NCBI GenBank assembly: GCA_017443065.1
Contig: JAFSPF010000055.1
Span: forward strand, 1 to 36,593
Source of the DNA: Lachnospiraceae bacterium
Lineage (GTDB): Bacteria > Bacillota > Clostridia > Lachnospirales > Lachnospiraceae
Length of the DNA stretch: 36,593 bases
Direction of reading: 5' to 3'
Part shown: positions 1-6,900 of the stretch, in pieces
Position numbering within the stretch: the stretch's first letter is position 1
Layout of the letters: the number at the start of each line of letters is the position of its first letter
Notes under the pieces: generated by a model
What the model was told of the DNA's origin: nothing
Database searches by the model: none
Seen by the model: the letters and a program-made list of their open reading frames with translations, nothing else
Position numbers and translations under genes: made by a program

Positions 1-538
1 AATCAAGGAAGAGATGAACTCTCTTGCATCCACACTCCCTGAGTACTCAACCGTGATGGCAATGCGTGGCGTTGGCAAAACGCTCGGTCCGCAGCTCATG
101 GCTGAGCTTGGTGATATTTCGAGGTTCACTCACCGGGAAGCCATTACGGCCTTTGCCGGCGTTGATCCCGGTGTGGATGAATCCGGCCAGCGTATCAGCA
201 AGAGTAACCGCGCATCTAAATGTGGCTCCGCACGGCTTCGCAAGACACTTTTCCTGATCATGTCTGTCTTGCTTCAATCAAAACCGGATGATGCCGTATA
301 CCACTTCCTTGACAAAAAGCGCTCCGAGGGCAAGCCGTACCACGTTTACATGACTGCTGGAGCAAACAAGTTCCTCAGAATCTACTACGGCAAAGTCAAG
401 GCGGCACTTGCTGCCCAAGCAAACCAAGAGTAAGTCACGCTATCATCGTTTAAAATGTGACCGTCCTGTGTCGACGGCCTGTTTTCAATGTCCAAAAAAC
501 TGCCTACAAAACTTTTTCATTTTGTGCTTGACTTTTTA
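1..538 (+). mobile_element. IS110-family insertion sequence, right-hand part
   Basis: The window opens inside an IS110-type element. It contains the 3' part of the transposase gene and about 105 bases of non-coding right end. After the transposase stop there is a small hairpin (CCGTC at 461-465 pairing with GACGG at 473-477). A TTGACT hexamer at 528-533 looks like an outward-facing -35 box; some IS110 elements carry such a box so that circularisation builds a junction promoter. IS110 elements usually lack terminal inverted repeats, so the exact end cannot be fixed from this side alone. It is placed near 534-545 because the neighbouring SIR2 reading frame breaks off there. Confidence 0.6.
2..433 (+). 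CDS. IS110-family transposase, C-terminal part
   Basis: This is the C-terminal transposase domain (Transposase_20, IS116/IS110/IS902 type) of an IS110 recombinase. The frame is open from the window edge (it reads IKEE before the first ATG at 14), so the N-terminal DEDD/RuvC-like domain lies outside the window. Visible hallmarks are the helix-hairpin-like MRGVGKTLGPQLMAELGD, then FAGVDPGVDESG, then ISKSNRASKCGSARLRKTLF, which matches the family pattern of a glycine-rich loop followed by a lysine-rich segment and LRKxL. IS110 transposases recombine DNA under guidance of an element-encoded bridge RNA and a conserved serine. It is transcribed towards the SIR2 gene, convergent with the minus-strand accessory operon. 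What is visible looks intact. Confidence 0.85.
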   Translation: MKEEMNSLASTLPEYSTVMAMRGVGKTLGPQLMAELGDISRFTHREAITAFAGVDPGVDESGQRISKSNRASKCGSARLRKTLFLIMSVLLQSKPDDAVYHFLDKKRSEGKPYHVYMTAGANKFLRIYYGKVKAALAAQANQE

Positions 539-1096
539 TTAGCAGGCTTTTTGAAGGGCGTTATAACTCTTTCTGTAATCCTTTGTCGTTGCGACAATCG
601 TACTAAGATTGTTAATTGAACCGTGTATTTTCAATACAAATCTGGAATTATCGTCCCAAAAGGAAAAATCCTCTGGAATCGTTATTGGAGTAGCGCCACA
701 ATACTCTTCAAAGTAGGTGTCCCAGTTTGTTGTTATAATTGTACGTATCTGGTAAATATCTGCTAATTCACGGTGGAACGCGGTTGCTTGCCTTTCTAAT
801 TCTGGAAAGGAGTTAATGTATTGAAATCTTTCTCTAATTCTATTTAATAGTTTTTTTCTTCCATCTGGTTTTTTACAATATTTCTCCATCAACTGGCTAA
901 ACGAATGTGCATCATCCTCTATTTCAAGTTCTTTCTTGATAGAATCGTAGAAGGAATACGGAAGAACCATTTTGTTTTCAGTGCTTATGCCAGCTCCGCA
1001 AAACAATACTAGGTTGCCCTCAATTGCCGCAGAAATAAGGGCTTCGGGCATTTGAAATTCTTTATTGTTTCTACAAATTGCACATTCTTCGGTCAT
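539..1096 (-). pseudogene. SIR2-domain protein, probably 3'-truncated
   Basis: This 185-residue product is a SIR2-like NAD-binding protein. It shows a CxxC pair at residues 5-8, the Rossmann loop LFCGAGIS at 31-38, TTNWD at 122-126 and KIHGS at 156-160, where His158 matches the catalytic histidine of SIR2 and SIR2_2 proteins. SIR2 domains of this class occur as NAD-consuming effectors in anti-phage systems (Thoeris ThsA, DSR, SIR2-pAgo), so a defence role is an inference. The frame ends just after TKDYRKSYN, before the strands and the second nucleotide-binding region a complete domain needs. The stop (539-541) sits a few bases from the presumed IS110 right end. I therefore read it as a gene cut by the insertion. 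There is no clear Shine-Dalgarno before the ATG at 1096, and an alternative start at residue 16 would lose the CxxC. It lies 27 bases behind the 78-residue gene and probably belongs to that operon. Confidence 0.65.
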
Positions 1097-1123
1097 AGCG
1101 TTTTACTTAAAAAAAGGTATTGT

Positions 1124-1360
1124 TTATGCTGTTTCTGATATGATATTTCTTTCGTTCGTTTCGCATAACGTCTGTACTAATTCCTTGTAATCTAAGTACT
1201 GAACACCATATTCTCCGTCATGGATCATCTCTGCCAACTCACTGTCGTAGTAAATGCGCATAGCATCCTCCAGAGAGATTTTCTTTGTCTCTGCAAGATA
1301 TGCTATGATTCGCTCTTCCAGGTTTTCCTGATATATCTTCTCTAATACATCTTCGCTCAT
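1124..1360 (-). CDS. Small acidic protein of the DUF3791-DUF3990 operon
   Basis: This is a 78-residue, acidic, helix-rich protein with no signal peptide and no membrane segment. I do not recognise a named family. Its sequence pattern (AYLAETKKISLEDAMRIYY, then SELAEMIHDG) resembles small proteins I associate with DUF3990 genes. It starts 2 bases after the DUF3990 stop, with a strong GGGGAGG ribosome binding site lying inside the end of DUF3990, so the two are almost certainly co-transcribed and may be translationally coupled. Being small, acidic and placed directly behind a putative ADP-ribosyltransferase-fold protein, it could be an antitoxin or a partner subunit. That is inference only. The 65-residue frame overlapping it on the same strand is a shadow. 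Confidence 0.65.
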   Translation of the reverse strand: MSEDVLEKIYQENLEERIIAYLAETKKISLEDAMRIYYDSELAEMIHDGEYGVQYLDYKELVQTLCETNERNIISETA

Positions 1361-1362
1361 GC

Positions 1363-1842
1363 TTAAACCTCCCCAGCCGACTGAAACACCAGAATCTGGT
1401 CGATTGCCCTTTGCGTGATAAAAGCAACCTGGTCATACGAAGGATATACCTTTATTTCTTTTAATGCCCGCTCCTTATCCCATACTCCTGTATGATACAT
1501 ATCAACAACACGGAACACCTTGTCATTAGCCACTTTCCCTGAAATCAGGTCATATTTCAAATATTCCTCTCCACCATCTCTGCAAGAGCATACAAAATCA
1601 ATCCATTCCTCCAGATCCTCCTGAAATGTCTTAACGACAAGGCCGGCGGTGTCCGCTTTCATCTCATAAACGTTGATAATAGCGGTGTCTTTTTTCAGGA
1701 GTGCTGCTTTCCGTCTCGCCCAGCGCTCTGCCTGTTCTTTAACCGTTGTGACATAAAAGCCCTTACCAAAATCAAGCGGTCTGTGAGAGTGTAAGACGTC
1801 CGGCGCTTCTATCACTTCTACTGAACCATGATACACGATCAT
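1363..1842 (-). CDS. DUF3990 protein (ADP-ribosyltransferase-fold)
   Basis: This is a 159-residue soluble protein recognised as DUF3990 from its N-terminal YHGS (residues 4-7), then LDFGKGFYVTT (about 23-33) and QAERWARRKA (about 38-47). This H...FGKGFY.T...QA..WA arrangement is typical of a family placed in the ADP-ribosyltransferase fold group, where the early histidine and the tyrosine after GKGF would contact NAD. The substrate is unknown. The start codon overlaps the DUF3791 stop by 4 bases (ATGA, 1839-1842), which implies coupled translation. DUF3990 and DUF3791 genes are repeatedly paired in Clostridia. A toxin or effector role controlled by its neighbours is plausible but not shown by this sequence. 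Confidence 0.8.
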   Translation of the reverse strand: MIVYHGSVEVIEAPDVLHSHRPLDFGKGFYVTTVKEQAERWARRKAALLKKDTAIINVYEMKADTAGLVVKTFQEDLEEWIDFVCSCRDGGEEYLKYDLISGKVANDKVFRVVDMYHTGVWDKERALKEIKVYPSYDQVAFITQRAIDQILVFQSAGEV

Positions 1843-2054
1843 ACTGACGCCCCTCTTGTTTGCAAGTATTCTTCAATGTCATTAACGATATATTCCGTCC
1901 CTTGTGTATGTAATATCTCATAATGCGGGACAAGATAATCATCGATACACCCGATCTCCTGCAACCGATGGTATACGTCCGACGGGCGCTTATGCCATCT
2001 GTTTGCGCAGGCATGGATCATATATATAACAAACGAAAATGATTCCCTGTCCAT
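1839..2054 (-). CDS. DUF3791 family protein
   Basis: This 71-residue helical protein has the DUF3791 pattern: FVIYMIHACANRWHKRPSDV near the N terminus, GCIDDYLVPHYEILHTQGTEY in the middle and an IEEYL ending. It is the first gene of a compact minus-strand operon, with a ribosome binding site (AGGGAAG, 8 bases before ATG 2054) and an extended -10 promoter just upstream. It overlaps the DUF3990 start by 4 bases. Members of this family usually sit directly upstream of DUF3990, and the pairing suggests regulator/effector or antitoxin/toxin roles, which remain inference. It has no signal peptide and no membrane segment. Confidence 0.8.
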   Translation of the reverse strand: MDRESFSFVIYMIHACANRWHKRPSDVYHRLQEIGCIDDYLVPHYEILHTQGTEYIVNDIEEYLQTRGASV

Positions 2055-2097
2055 GGTCTCACTTCCCTCGTTTCATCTCAAATTTCCGATTTCTATT

Positions 2098-2106
2098 ATT
2101 CTACCA
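2098..2106 (-). promoter_or_regulatory. Extended -10 promoter for the DUF3791 operon
   Basis: On the minus strand TGGTAGAAT gives an extended -10 (TG-n-TAGAAT) about 45 bases before the DUF3791 start codon. The -35 position (about 2121-2126) falls in the terminator stem and reads CTTTAA, which is weak, so recognition would rest on the extended -10. Confidence 0.45.
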
Positions 2107-2122
2107 TATTCGCAGTTCATTT

Positions 2123-2153
2123 AAAGAGAGAGGGGCGCGCCCTCTCTCTTTTT
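2123..2153 (-). terminator. Hairpin terminator downstream of tRNA-Arg
   Basis: A 12-base-pair stem (2123-2134 with 2140-2151) closes a 5-base loop. It lies 36 bases beyond the 3' end of the minus-strand tRNA. U-rich sequence is present in the stem end on both strands (CTCTCTCTTT on minus, TCTCTCTTTTT on plus), so it can end the tRNA transcript and could act in both directions. Confidence 0.6.
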
Positions 2154-2158
2154 CCTCG

Positions 2159-2199
2159 CGTTCCCGGCGGGGCGCACGAGGTCCGACGTTCCCGGCGGG
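2159..2199. repeat. 13-base direct repeat of the tRNA-Arg 3' end
   Basis: CGTTCCCGGCGGG occurs at 2187-2199, where it is the discriminator base, the 3' acceptor strand and the T-stem edge of tRNA-Arg, and again exactly at 2159-2171, 28 bases further out on the 3' side. Duplication of a tRNA 3' end is what tyrosine-recombinase integration leaves behind, so this may be an attachment-site scar. It could also be the stub of a lost second tRNA. Confidence 0.55.
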
Positions 2200-2258
2200 A
2201 ATCGAACCCACAGCTAGCGCTTAGGAGGCGCTTGTTTTATCCGTTAAACTACGGGAAC
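2187..2258 (-). tRNA. tRNA-Arg (anticodon CCT)
   Basis: The 72-base cloverleaf can be folded by hand. The acceptor stem is GTTCCCG with CGGGAAC, followed by discriminator G. The D-arm is GTTT...AAAC. The anticodon stem AGCGC/GCGCT closes the loop CTCCTAA, so the anticodon is CCT, reading AGG. The variable loop is 4 bases, and the T-arm GTGGG-TTCGATT-CCCGC contains the canonical TTCGA. CCA is not encoded. It has its own promoter and a downstream hairpin, so it is a single-gene unit. Confidence 0.93.
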
Positions 2259-2289
2259 ATGGTTCTGCGGCGCATTTGCACCGTCTTTC

Positions 2290-2318
2290 AGTATAGCCCT
2301 TCTCCTGCGTTTCCGCAA
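2290..2318 (-). promoter_or_regulatory. tRNA-Arg promoter
   Basis: On the minus strand TTGCGG (2313-2318) and TATACT (2290-2295) are separated by 17 bases. The predicted start lies about 25 bases before the tRNA 5' end. The spacing and the -10 box are near-ideal for the housekeeping sigma factor. Confidence 0.7.
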
Positions 2319-2350
2319 GAAACTTTTCCGCCTGCCGATGTACGCTGTCC

Positions 2351-3235
2351 TCAGTCCACAAAGTTGACGCCGCCCTGCAGCCAGATGTTGCCCTTGAAGC
2401 GGCGGCCCTTCTTCGGTTCCCCTGTGAGGTCCTGCGTATTGACGCAAAGATCGAAGTACATGTCATTGCACAGCAGCTTCATCAGGCAGATTCTCTCTTT
2501 GCTGTCGACGTTCTCCACGTCCTCGCACTGCACGATCTCGCCCAGCACCGAGTAATGATCGCATTCCACGCCGAAGGGCATAAAGTAGGTATCCACCAGC
2601 GTAAAGACATCGCTCTCCTTGATTTTTTTGGACACGGCGGTATAGGTATCCATGTCCTCCAGGGTCAGCGTTTCCATCGCCTCCTCGTTGCCCTTCTTGG
2701 CGGCGGCGATCAGGCGATAGCGTCCGGCCGCTTTTTTCCGGGAAAAGTTCCGCTCCTTCACGCTTTTCATCACGGGCATGAGGATGGTGCCGCCGTCGGA
2801 AAGCGCCGCGAGCGAAAGGCTTGCCCCCTTGAGCGCATCGCGTTTCTTGTCCAGGCGCTCCATATAATCCGCCATGTTGCGCAGATAGAAAATGAGCGAG
2901 ACGCCGATCCTTGTCTCGTCCACGAGTCCCGCATACCCGACCTGGGAGGAGAGCCGGTCGAGCGAAATCTCCTCCGCCGTGGAAATCCCGTCGCTGTAAA
3001 GAAAAGGGAAATAATACTCGTAAAAAAAGGATTCATTTTCATCCATGGCGCCGCAGACGGCAAGGCCCATGTTCTTTGCATAAAGCTTGTAAAACAGAAC
3101 ATAGGAGATCCCGTCCGCATCCTTTGCCTGTCTGACGAAATCGGCATGCTGCACCGTATCGCCGACGAGGCGCTGGATTTCATCCCTGGTTTGCGCGCCG
3201 GCAAAACCGACCGAACGCAGAAAATGATGCATCAT
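2351..3235 (-). CDS. DUF3881 family protein
   Basis: This is a 294-residue soluble protein of unknown function that I assign to DUF3881, a family largely confined to Lachnospiraceae and related Clostridia. It starts MMHHFLRSVGF, shows no signal peptide, and alternates predicted strands and helices to a C-terminal KGRRFKGNIWLQGGVNF segment. The start codon overlaps the serS stop by 4 bases (ATGA, 3232-3235), so translation is probably coupled to seryl-tRNA synthetase. No catalytic motif is apparent, so no reaction is proposed. Confidence 0.75.
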   Translation of the reverse strand: MMHHFLRSVGFAGAQTRDEIQRLVGDTVQHADFVRQAKDADGISYVLFYKLYAKNMGLAVCGAMDENESFFYEYYFPFLYSDGISTAEEISLDRLSSQVGYAGLVDETRIGVSLIFYLRNMADYMERLDKKRDALKGASLSLAALSDGGTILMPVMKSVKERNFSRKKAAGRYRLIAAAKKGNEEAMETLTLEDMDTYTAVSKKIKESDVFTLVDTYFMPFGVECDHYSVLGEIVQCEDVENVDSKERICLMKLLCNDMYFDLCVNTQDLTGEPKKGRRFKGNIWLQGGVNFVD

Positions 3236-4512
3236 GCCGAAATCCTTTCCTTGCCGCCCATGTACGGCTGCAGCGCCTTCGGGATGTTGACGCTTCCGTC
3301 CGCATTGAGGTTATTTTCCAGAAAGGCAATCAGCATCCTTGGCGGTGCCACCACCGTATTGTTTAAGGTATGCGGCAGGGTATTCGTCTTTTCGCCGCGC
3401 ACGCGGATTTTCAGGCGTCTCGCCTGCGCGTCGCCCAAGTTGGAGCAGCTGCCGACCTCAAAGTATTTTTTCTGCCTCGGCGACCAGGCCTCCACGTCAC
3501 AGCTCTTCACCTTTAAGTCCGCAAGATCGCCGGAGCAGCATTCGAGCGTCCGCACCGGAATATCCAGGGAACGGAAGAAGTCCACGGTGTTCTGCCAGAG
3601 TCTGTCGTACCACACCGGACTTTCCTCCGGCCTGCAGACCACAATCATCTCCTGCTTTTCAAACTGGTGGATGCGGTAAACGCCGCGTTCCTCGATGCCG
3701 TGCGCGCCCTTCTCCTTGCGGAAGCAGGGGGAATAACTCGTCAGCGTCTGCGGGAGCTGCTCTTCGTTTAAGATCTGATCCTTGAAGCGCCCGATCATGG
3801 AATGCTCACTCGTGCCGATGAGATAAAGGTCTTCACCCTCGATCTTATACATCATCGCATCCATTTCCGGAAAGCTCATCACGCCCTCAACGACATTGCC
3901 GTGAATCATGAAAGGAGGGATGCAGTAGGTGAAGCCGCGGTCGATCATGAAATCCCTGGCATAGGACAGCACGGCGGAATGCAGTCTTGCGATATCGCCG
4001 GTCAGGTAATAAAAGCCGTTGCCGGCGACCCTTCCCGCGGCCTCCATGTCAATCCCCGAGAGCTTTTCCATGATCTCCGTATGGTAAGGAATCTCAAAAT
4101 CCGGCACCTTAGGCTCCCCGAAGCGCTCGATCTCCACGTTTTCCGTATCATCCTTTCCGACCGGAACGGAGGGGTCAATGATCTGCGGAATCACCAGCAT
4201 GATTTCGCGGATTTTCTCCGCGATCTGCGGCTCTTTTTCCTCCAGCTCCTCCAGGCGCTTCGCAAAGGCCGCCACCTCTTCCTTGATTTTCTCGGCCTCC
4301 TCTTTCTTGCCTTCCTTCATCAGGCCGCCGATCTGTTTGGAAAGCTCGTTGCGTTTCCTGCGCAGATCATCCGCCTCCTGCTGGACCTCGCGCGCTTCCT
4401 TATCGAGCGCGGCCACCTCGTCCACCAGGGAAAGCTTGTCCTCCTGGAATTTCTTTTTGATGTTTTCCTTTACCAGCTCCGGTTGTTCTCTGATCAGTCT
4501 GATGTCGATCAT
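3232..4512 (-). CDS. serS: Seryl-tRNA synthetase
   Basis: This 426-residue class II synthetase charges tRNA-Ser (and tRNA-Sec where present) with serine in the cytoplasm. The N-terminal third (about 1-110) is the long antiparallel coiled-coil arm, rich in E, K and R, that grips the tRNA variable arm. The catalytic core follows, with TSEHSMIG, the motif 2 region CFRKEKGAHGIEERGVYRIHQFEKQE, EVGSCSNLGDAQARR, and motif 3 (TLNNTVVAPPRMLIAFLENN). It ends ALQPYMGGKERISA. The motif 2 loop and HTLNNT in motif 3 differ from the E. coli/Bacillus type but are, as I recall, a clostridial variant. The start has an AAGGAAG site. There is no room for a T-box leader in the 59 bases behind DUF4446, so any T-box would have to lie further upstream. 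Confidence 0.95.
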   Translation of the reverse strand: MIDIRLIREQPELVKENIKKKFQEDKLSLVDEVAALDKEAREVQQEADDLRRKRNELSKQIGGLMKEGKKEEAEKIKEEVAAFAKRLEELEEKEPQIAEKIREIMLVIPQIIDPSVPVGKDDTENVEIERFGEPKVPDFEIPYHTEIMEKLSGIDMEAAGRVAGNGFYYLTGDIARLHSAVLSYARDFMIDRGFTYCIPPFMIHGNVVEGVMSFPEMDAMMYKIEGEDLYLIGTSEHSMIGRFKDQILNEEQLPQTLTSYSPCFRKEKGAHGIEERGVYRIHQFEKQEMIVVCRPEESPVWYDRLWQNTVDFFRSLDIPVRTLECCSGDLADLKVKSCDVEAWSPRQKKYFEVGSCSNLGDAQARRLKIRVRGEKTNTLPHTLNNTVVAPPRMLIAFLENNLNADGSVNIPKALQPYMGGKERISA

Positions 4513-4571
4513 GTTTGTACTGCTTCCTTTCTCTTTTTCCCGTCTGATCGACGGCTACTCTTAAGAAGTCC

Positions 4572-5042
4572 TTAGTCTCTCGGGCGAAGCGCCTCCGAAA
4601 AAGCCTGCTGCTCCTCGCGGCCGAGTTCGATGGCGCTGACACCCGCCGTGATTTCCTTGATGTAAGAATAACAGCCGTCTGCGGACTGCACGCTGTTTAA
4701 GACAAAGCCGTTGTCCTCCTCATCCAGCATACACAGGGCAAAGGAGAGCTGCCCGCCCATCTGGTGAAAGGCATCGTATTTGATGATGCCGACTTTGCAC
4801 ACATGCGAAGACATGCGCATCTTGATCTCTTCGATGTCCCTTTTGTTGCGGGAACCGTTCTTCATCAGATGCTTGTTGTCCCGGAACAGCCCCTTGATCT
4901 CCGATTCCAGCGACGCGCCTTCCCTGCCCTTGGTAAAGGTTCTGACCCTCCGTTCCAGTCCGGAAACACGAACCAGAAGAAAGACCACCAGCGCCAGCAG
5001 AATCACGACGGCCACAATGAGAATAATGGTGATAATATCCAT
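4572..5042 (-). CDS. DUF4446 family membrane protein
   Basis: This 156-residue protein has one N-terminal membrane helix (about residues 4-26), a basic, coiled-coil-like juxtamembrane stretch (about 27-75), then a compact alpha/beta domain with SSHVCKVGIIKYDAF and GGQLSFALCMLD. That is the DUF4446 pattern. In Lachnospiraceae this gene commonly follows parB, as here (15 bases behind parB, with an AAGGAGC site), which suggests a link with chromosome segregation or the cell envelope. No function is established. Confidence 0.8.
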   Translation of the reverse strand: MDIITIILIVAVVILLALVVFLLVRVSGLERRVRTFTKGREGASLESEIKGLFRDNKHLMKNGSRNKRDIEEIKMRMSSHVCKVGIIKYDAFHQMGGQLSFALCMLDEEDNGFVLNSVQSADGCYSYIKEITAGVSAIELGREEQQAFSEALRPRD

Positions 5043-5057
5043 ATCCCTTTGCTCCTT

Positions 5058-5930
5058 TTATGCCAGAAGTTTTCCGGAGATTTTTTCCAGATCATCCCCG
5101 GAATAAAACTCGATTTCCATCTTTCCGCCGCCGTTTCCTTTGGAAATGATTTCGACGCGCGTGCCGAGGGTCTGCTTGAGACGCTCTGCCAGGTCCTGAT
5201 AAATCGCTTCCAGTGCCTCGTTCTTTTTCTGCTGCCTGCGGATTTTGCCCGGCGTATCCAGCTGCTTGACGATTTTCTCCGCATCGCGCACGCTCAGACG
5301 CTCGTCAAAAATCCTTTGCGCCAGACGATACTGCTCCTCCGCATTTTCCACGGGGATGAGCGCCCTTGCGTGTCCCGTCGTCAGCATCTCGTCGATCACC
5401 ATCTGCTGGACCTCGGGACATAATTTCAAAAGACGCATGGAATTCGTGATATAAACACGGCTCTTTGAAACGCGCTCCGCCACCTCATCCTGTTTCATGT
5501 GAAATTCTTTGATCAGGCGCTCATAGGCCTGCGCTTCCTCGATCGCGTTTAAGTCCCTGCGCTGGATGTTCTCGATCAGCTGGATCTCCACGATCTCGCG
5601 CTCGGTCAAATCATTGCGGATGACGACCGGCACTTCCTTTAAGCCGACCTTCTTTGCCGCCCGCCATCTGCGCTCGCCGGCAACGATCATATAATAATCG
5701 CCGCGCTTGCAGACAAGGAGCGGTTCCAGCACCCCGAACTGCTTGATGGAATCCGCCAGCTCCTCCAGGGCATCCTCGTCAAAATGTTTTCTCGGCTGCT
5801 CTCTGTTGGGCTCGATCTTGTTGATGCCCATCATCGTGCGTTCTTCCGCGGACGTTTGCTCACTGCCCTTTCCCTTTGCGGGCGGGATCAGACTGTCCAG
5901 TCCTTTTCCCAGCGCACGTTTTTTTGCCAT
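5058..5930 (-). CDS. parB: Chromosome-partitioning protein ParB (Spo0J)
   Basis: This 290-residue CTP-dependent clamp loads at parS and spreads on origin-proximal DNA to drive segregation with ParA and to recruit SMC. The N terminus MAKKRALGKGLDSLIP is the ParA-interacting peptide. The ParB/Srx domain carries QPRKHFD (about 45-51) and GERRWRAA (85-92), whose GERR binds CTP. ENIQRRDLNAIEEA (about 119-132) and the helix-turn-helix (about 147-170) follow, with a C-terminal dimer domain ending SGKLLA. It lies 21 bases behind parA with a GGAGAAGAAG site, so the two form an operon. The length is normal. Confidence 0.95.
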   Translation of the reverse strand: MAKKRALGKGLDSLIPPAKGKGSEQTSAEERTMMGINKIEPNREQPRKHFDEDALEELADSIKQFGVLEPLLVCKRGDYYMIVAGERRWRAAKKVGLKEVPVVIRNDLTEREIVEIQLIENIQRRDLNAIEEAQAYERLIKEFHMKQDEVAERVSKSRVYITNSMRLLKLCPEVQQMVIDEMLTTGHARALIPVENAEEQYRLAQRIFDERLSVRDAEKIVKQLDTPGKIRRQQKKNEALEAIYQDLAERLKQTLGTRVEIISKGNGGGKMEIEFYSGDDLEKISGKLLA

Positions 5931-5951
5931 CTTCTTCTCCTCCCCCGCTTT

Positions 5952-6722
5952 TTATGCGTCCCTGTTTTTCTCTATCAGTTCTTTTGCCAAAAGGCGGTAC
6001 GCCTCCGCCCCCGCGCTGCGCGGTTCATATACATTGATCGGCTGCCCGAAGCTCGGCGCTTCCGCAAGCCGGATGTTTCTGGGGATCAGGGTGGTAAAGA
6101 CATGCTCCGACATGTTGCTTCTCACATTTTCCACCACCTGCGCGCTTAAGTTGGTGCGGCTGTCATACATGGTGAAGACCACGCCCTCCACGCTTAGGTT
6201 TTCGTTCAACCGCTCTCTCACCAGACCGACCGTCCGGAGCAGCTGTCCCAGACCCTCCAGCGCATAGTATTCACACTGGATCGGCACCAGGACGGAATCC
6301 GCCGTTGTCATTGCGTTGATGGTCAGAATCGATAAGGAGGGCGGGCAGTCCAGGAGAATAAAATCGTAGGCCGGACGGATCTTTGCAATTTCCTTTTTCA
6401 GGGCATACTCCTTGTCCTCAATGCCGATCAGCTCGATCTCCGCCGCGGCCAGATCCACATTGGCCGGAATCAGGTCGATGTCCGCCTCCCTGATATGCAG
6501 GATGGCATTGGATGCCGTCATCTCCCCGATCATCACCTCATAGGTGGAGTATTCCTGCTCGTTTTTATCGATGCCAAAGCCGCTGGTGGTATTGCCCTGC
6601 GGGTCCGTGTCGATGACCAAAACATGCATCCCCTCCGCGGCCAGGGCCGCTGCGAGGTTGATGGTGGTCGTCGTTTTTCCGACACCGCCCTTCTGGTTTG
6701 CGATCGCAATGCACTTATTCAT
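5952..6722 (-). CDS. parA: Chromosome-partitioning ATPase ParA (Soj)
   Basis: This 256-residue deviant-Walker ATPase dimerises on DNA with ATP and is stimulated by ParB; in Bacillus, Soj also controls DnaA. The Walker A motif KGGVGKTT lies at 11-18 with signature lysines 11 and 16. VIDTDPQGN is the A' motif, and LLDCPPSL is Walker B. I chose ATG 6722 because GGAGAGAGGAGC precedes it and the family starts MxKxIAIANQKGG. A longer in-frame reading to 6836 would translate through a parS site and is not credible. A candidate extended -10 (TGGTACACT, 6751-6759) sits between parS and the start, so ParB bound nearby could affect its expression. Confidence 0.95.
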   Translation of the reverse strand: MNKCIAIANQKGGVGKTTTTINLAAALAAEGMHVLVIDTDPQGNTTSGFGIDKNEQEYSTYEVMIGEMTASNAILHIREADIDLIPANVDLAAAEIELIGIEDKEYALKKEIAKIRPAYDFILLDCPPSLSILTINAMTTADSVLVPIQCEYYALEGLGQLLRTVGLVRERLNENLSVEGVVFTMYDSRTNLSAQVVENVRSNMSEHVFTTLIPRNIRLAEAPSFGQPINVYEPRSAGAEAYRLLAKELIEKNRDA

Positions 6723-6750
6723 ACATGCTCCTCTCTCCTTACAGGAACAT

Positions 6751-6759
6751 AGTGTACCA
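6751..6759 (-). promoter_or_regulatory. Candidate extended -10 promoter for parA-parB
   Basis: On the minus strand TGGTACACT reads as an extended -10 about 30 bases before the parA start and 27 bases from the first parS. No convincing -35 is seen. Confidence 0.4.
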
Positions 6760-6778
6760 TAGAATCTGTTTTTTCGCA

Positions 6779-6808
6779 CCCAAAATGTTTCACGTGAAAC
6801 ATTTTGGG
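6779..6808. promoter_or_regulatory. parS site 1, inside a 30-base perfect palindrome
   Basis: TGTTTCACGTGAAACA at 6786-6801 is a perfect match to the ParB-binding parS consensus. It is centred in a perfect palindrome covering 6779-6808, seven bases longer on each side than the consensus. A half-site (CGTGAAAC, 6813-6820) follows. The location between parA and rsmG is typical for origin-proximal parS. Confidence 0.95.
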
Positions 6809-6831
6809 GCTTCGTGAAACCTTTTTTCGGC

Positions 6832-6880
6832 CCCACAAGATGTCATTTTCATTTTTTTGTTCTCTTCCATATCTTGTGGG
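6832..6880. repeat. 10-base inverted repeat between the two parS sites
   Basis: CCCACAAGAT (6832-6841) and ATCTTGTGGG (6871-6880) are perfect inverted repeats separated by 29 AT-rich bases. No U-tract follows on the rsmG-transcribed strand, so it is not a classical terminator. It lies between parS 1 and parS 2. Confidence 0.6.
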
Positions 6881-6900
6881 AAGGCTTTGCGGGGCAAAAA

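Noticed and set aside
4513-4571. T-box leader before serS
   Set aside because: The 59-base gap is too short; only a small CCGTC/GACGG hairpin without a T-tract is present.
3802-4575. 257-codon plus-strand frame opposite serS
   Set aside because: It is antisense to the well-supported serS coiled coil; composition (L, H, F, R-rich) is typical of a shadow frame.
6723-6836. N-terminal extension of parA (38 residues)
   Set aside because: It would translate through parS and the promoter; ATG 6722 has a strong ribosome binding site and the family-typical N terminus.
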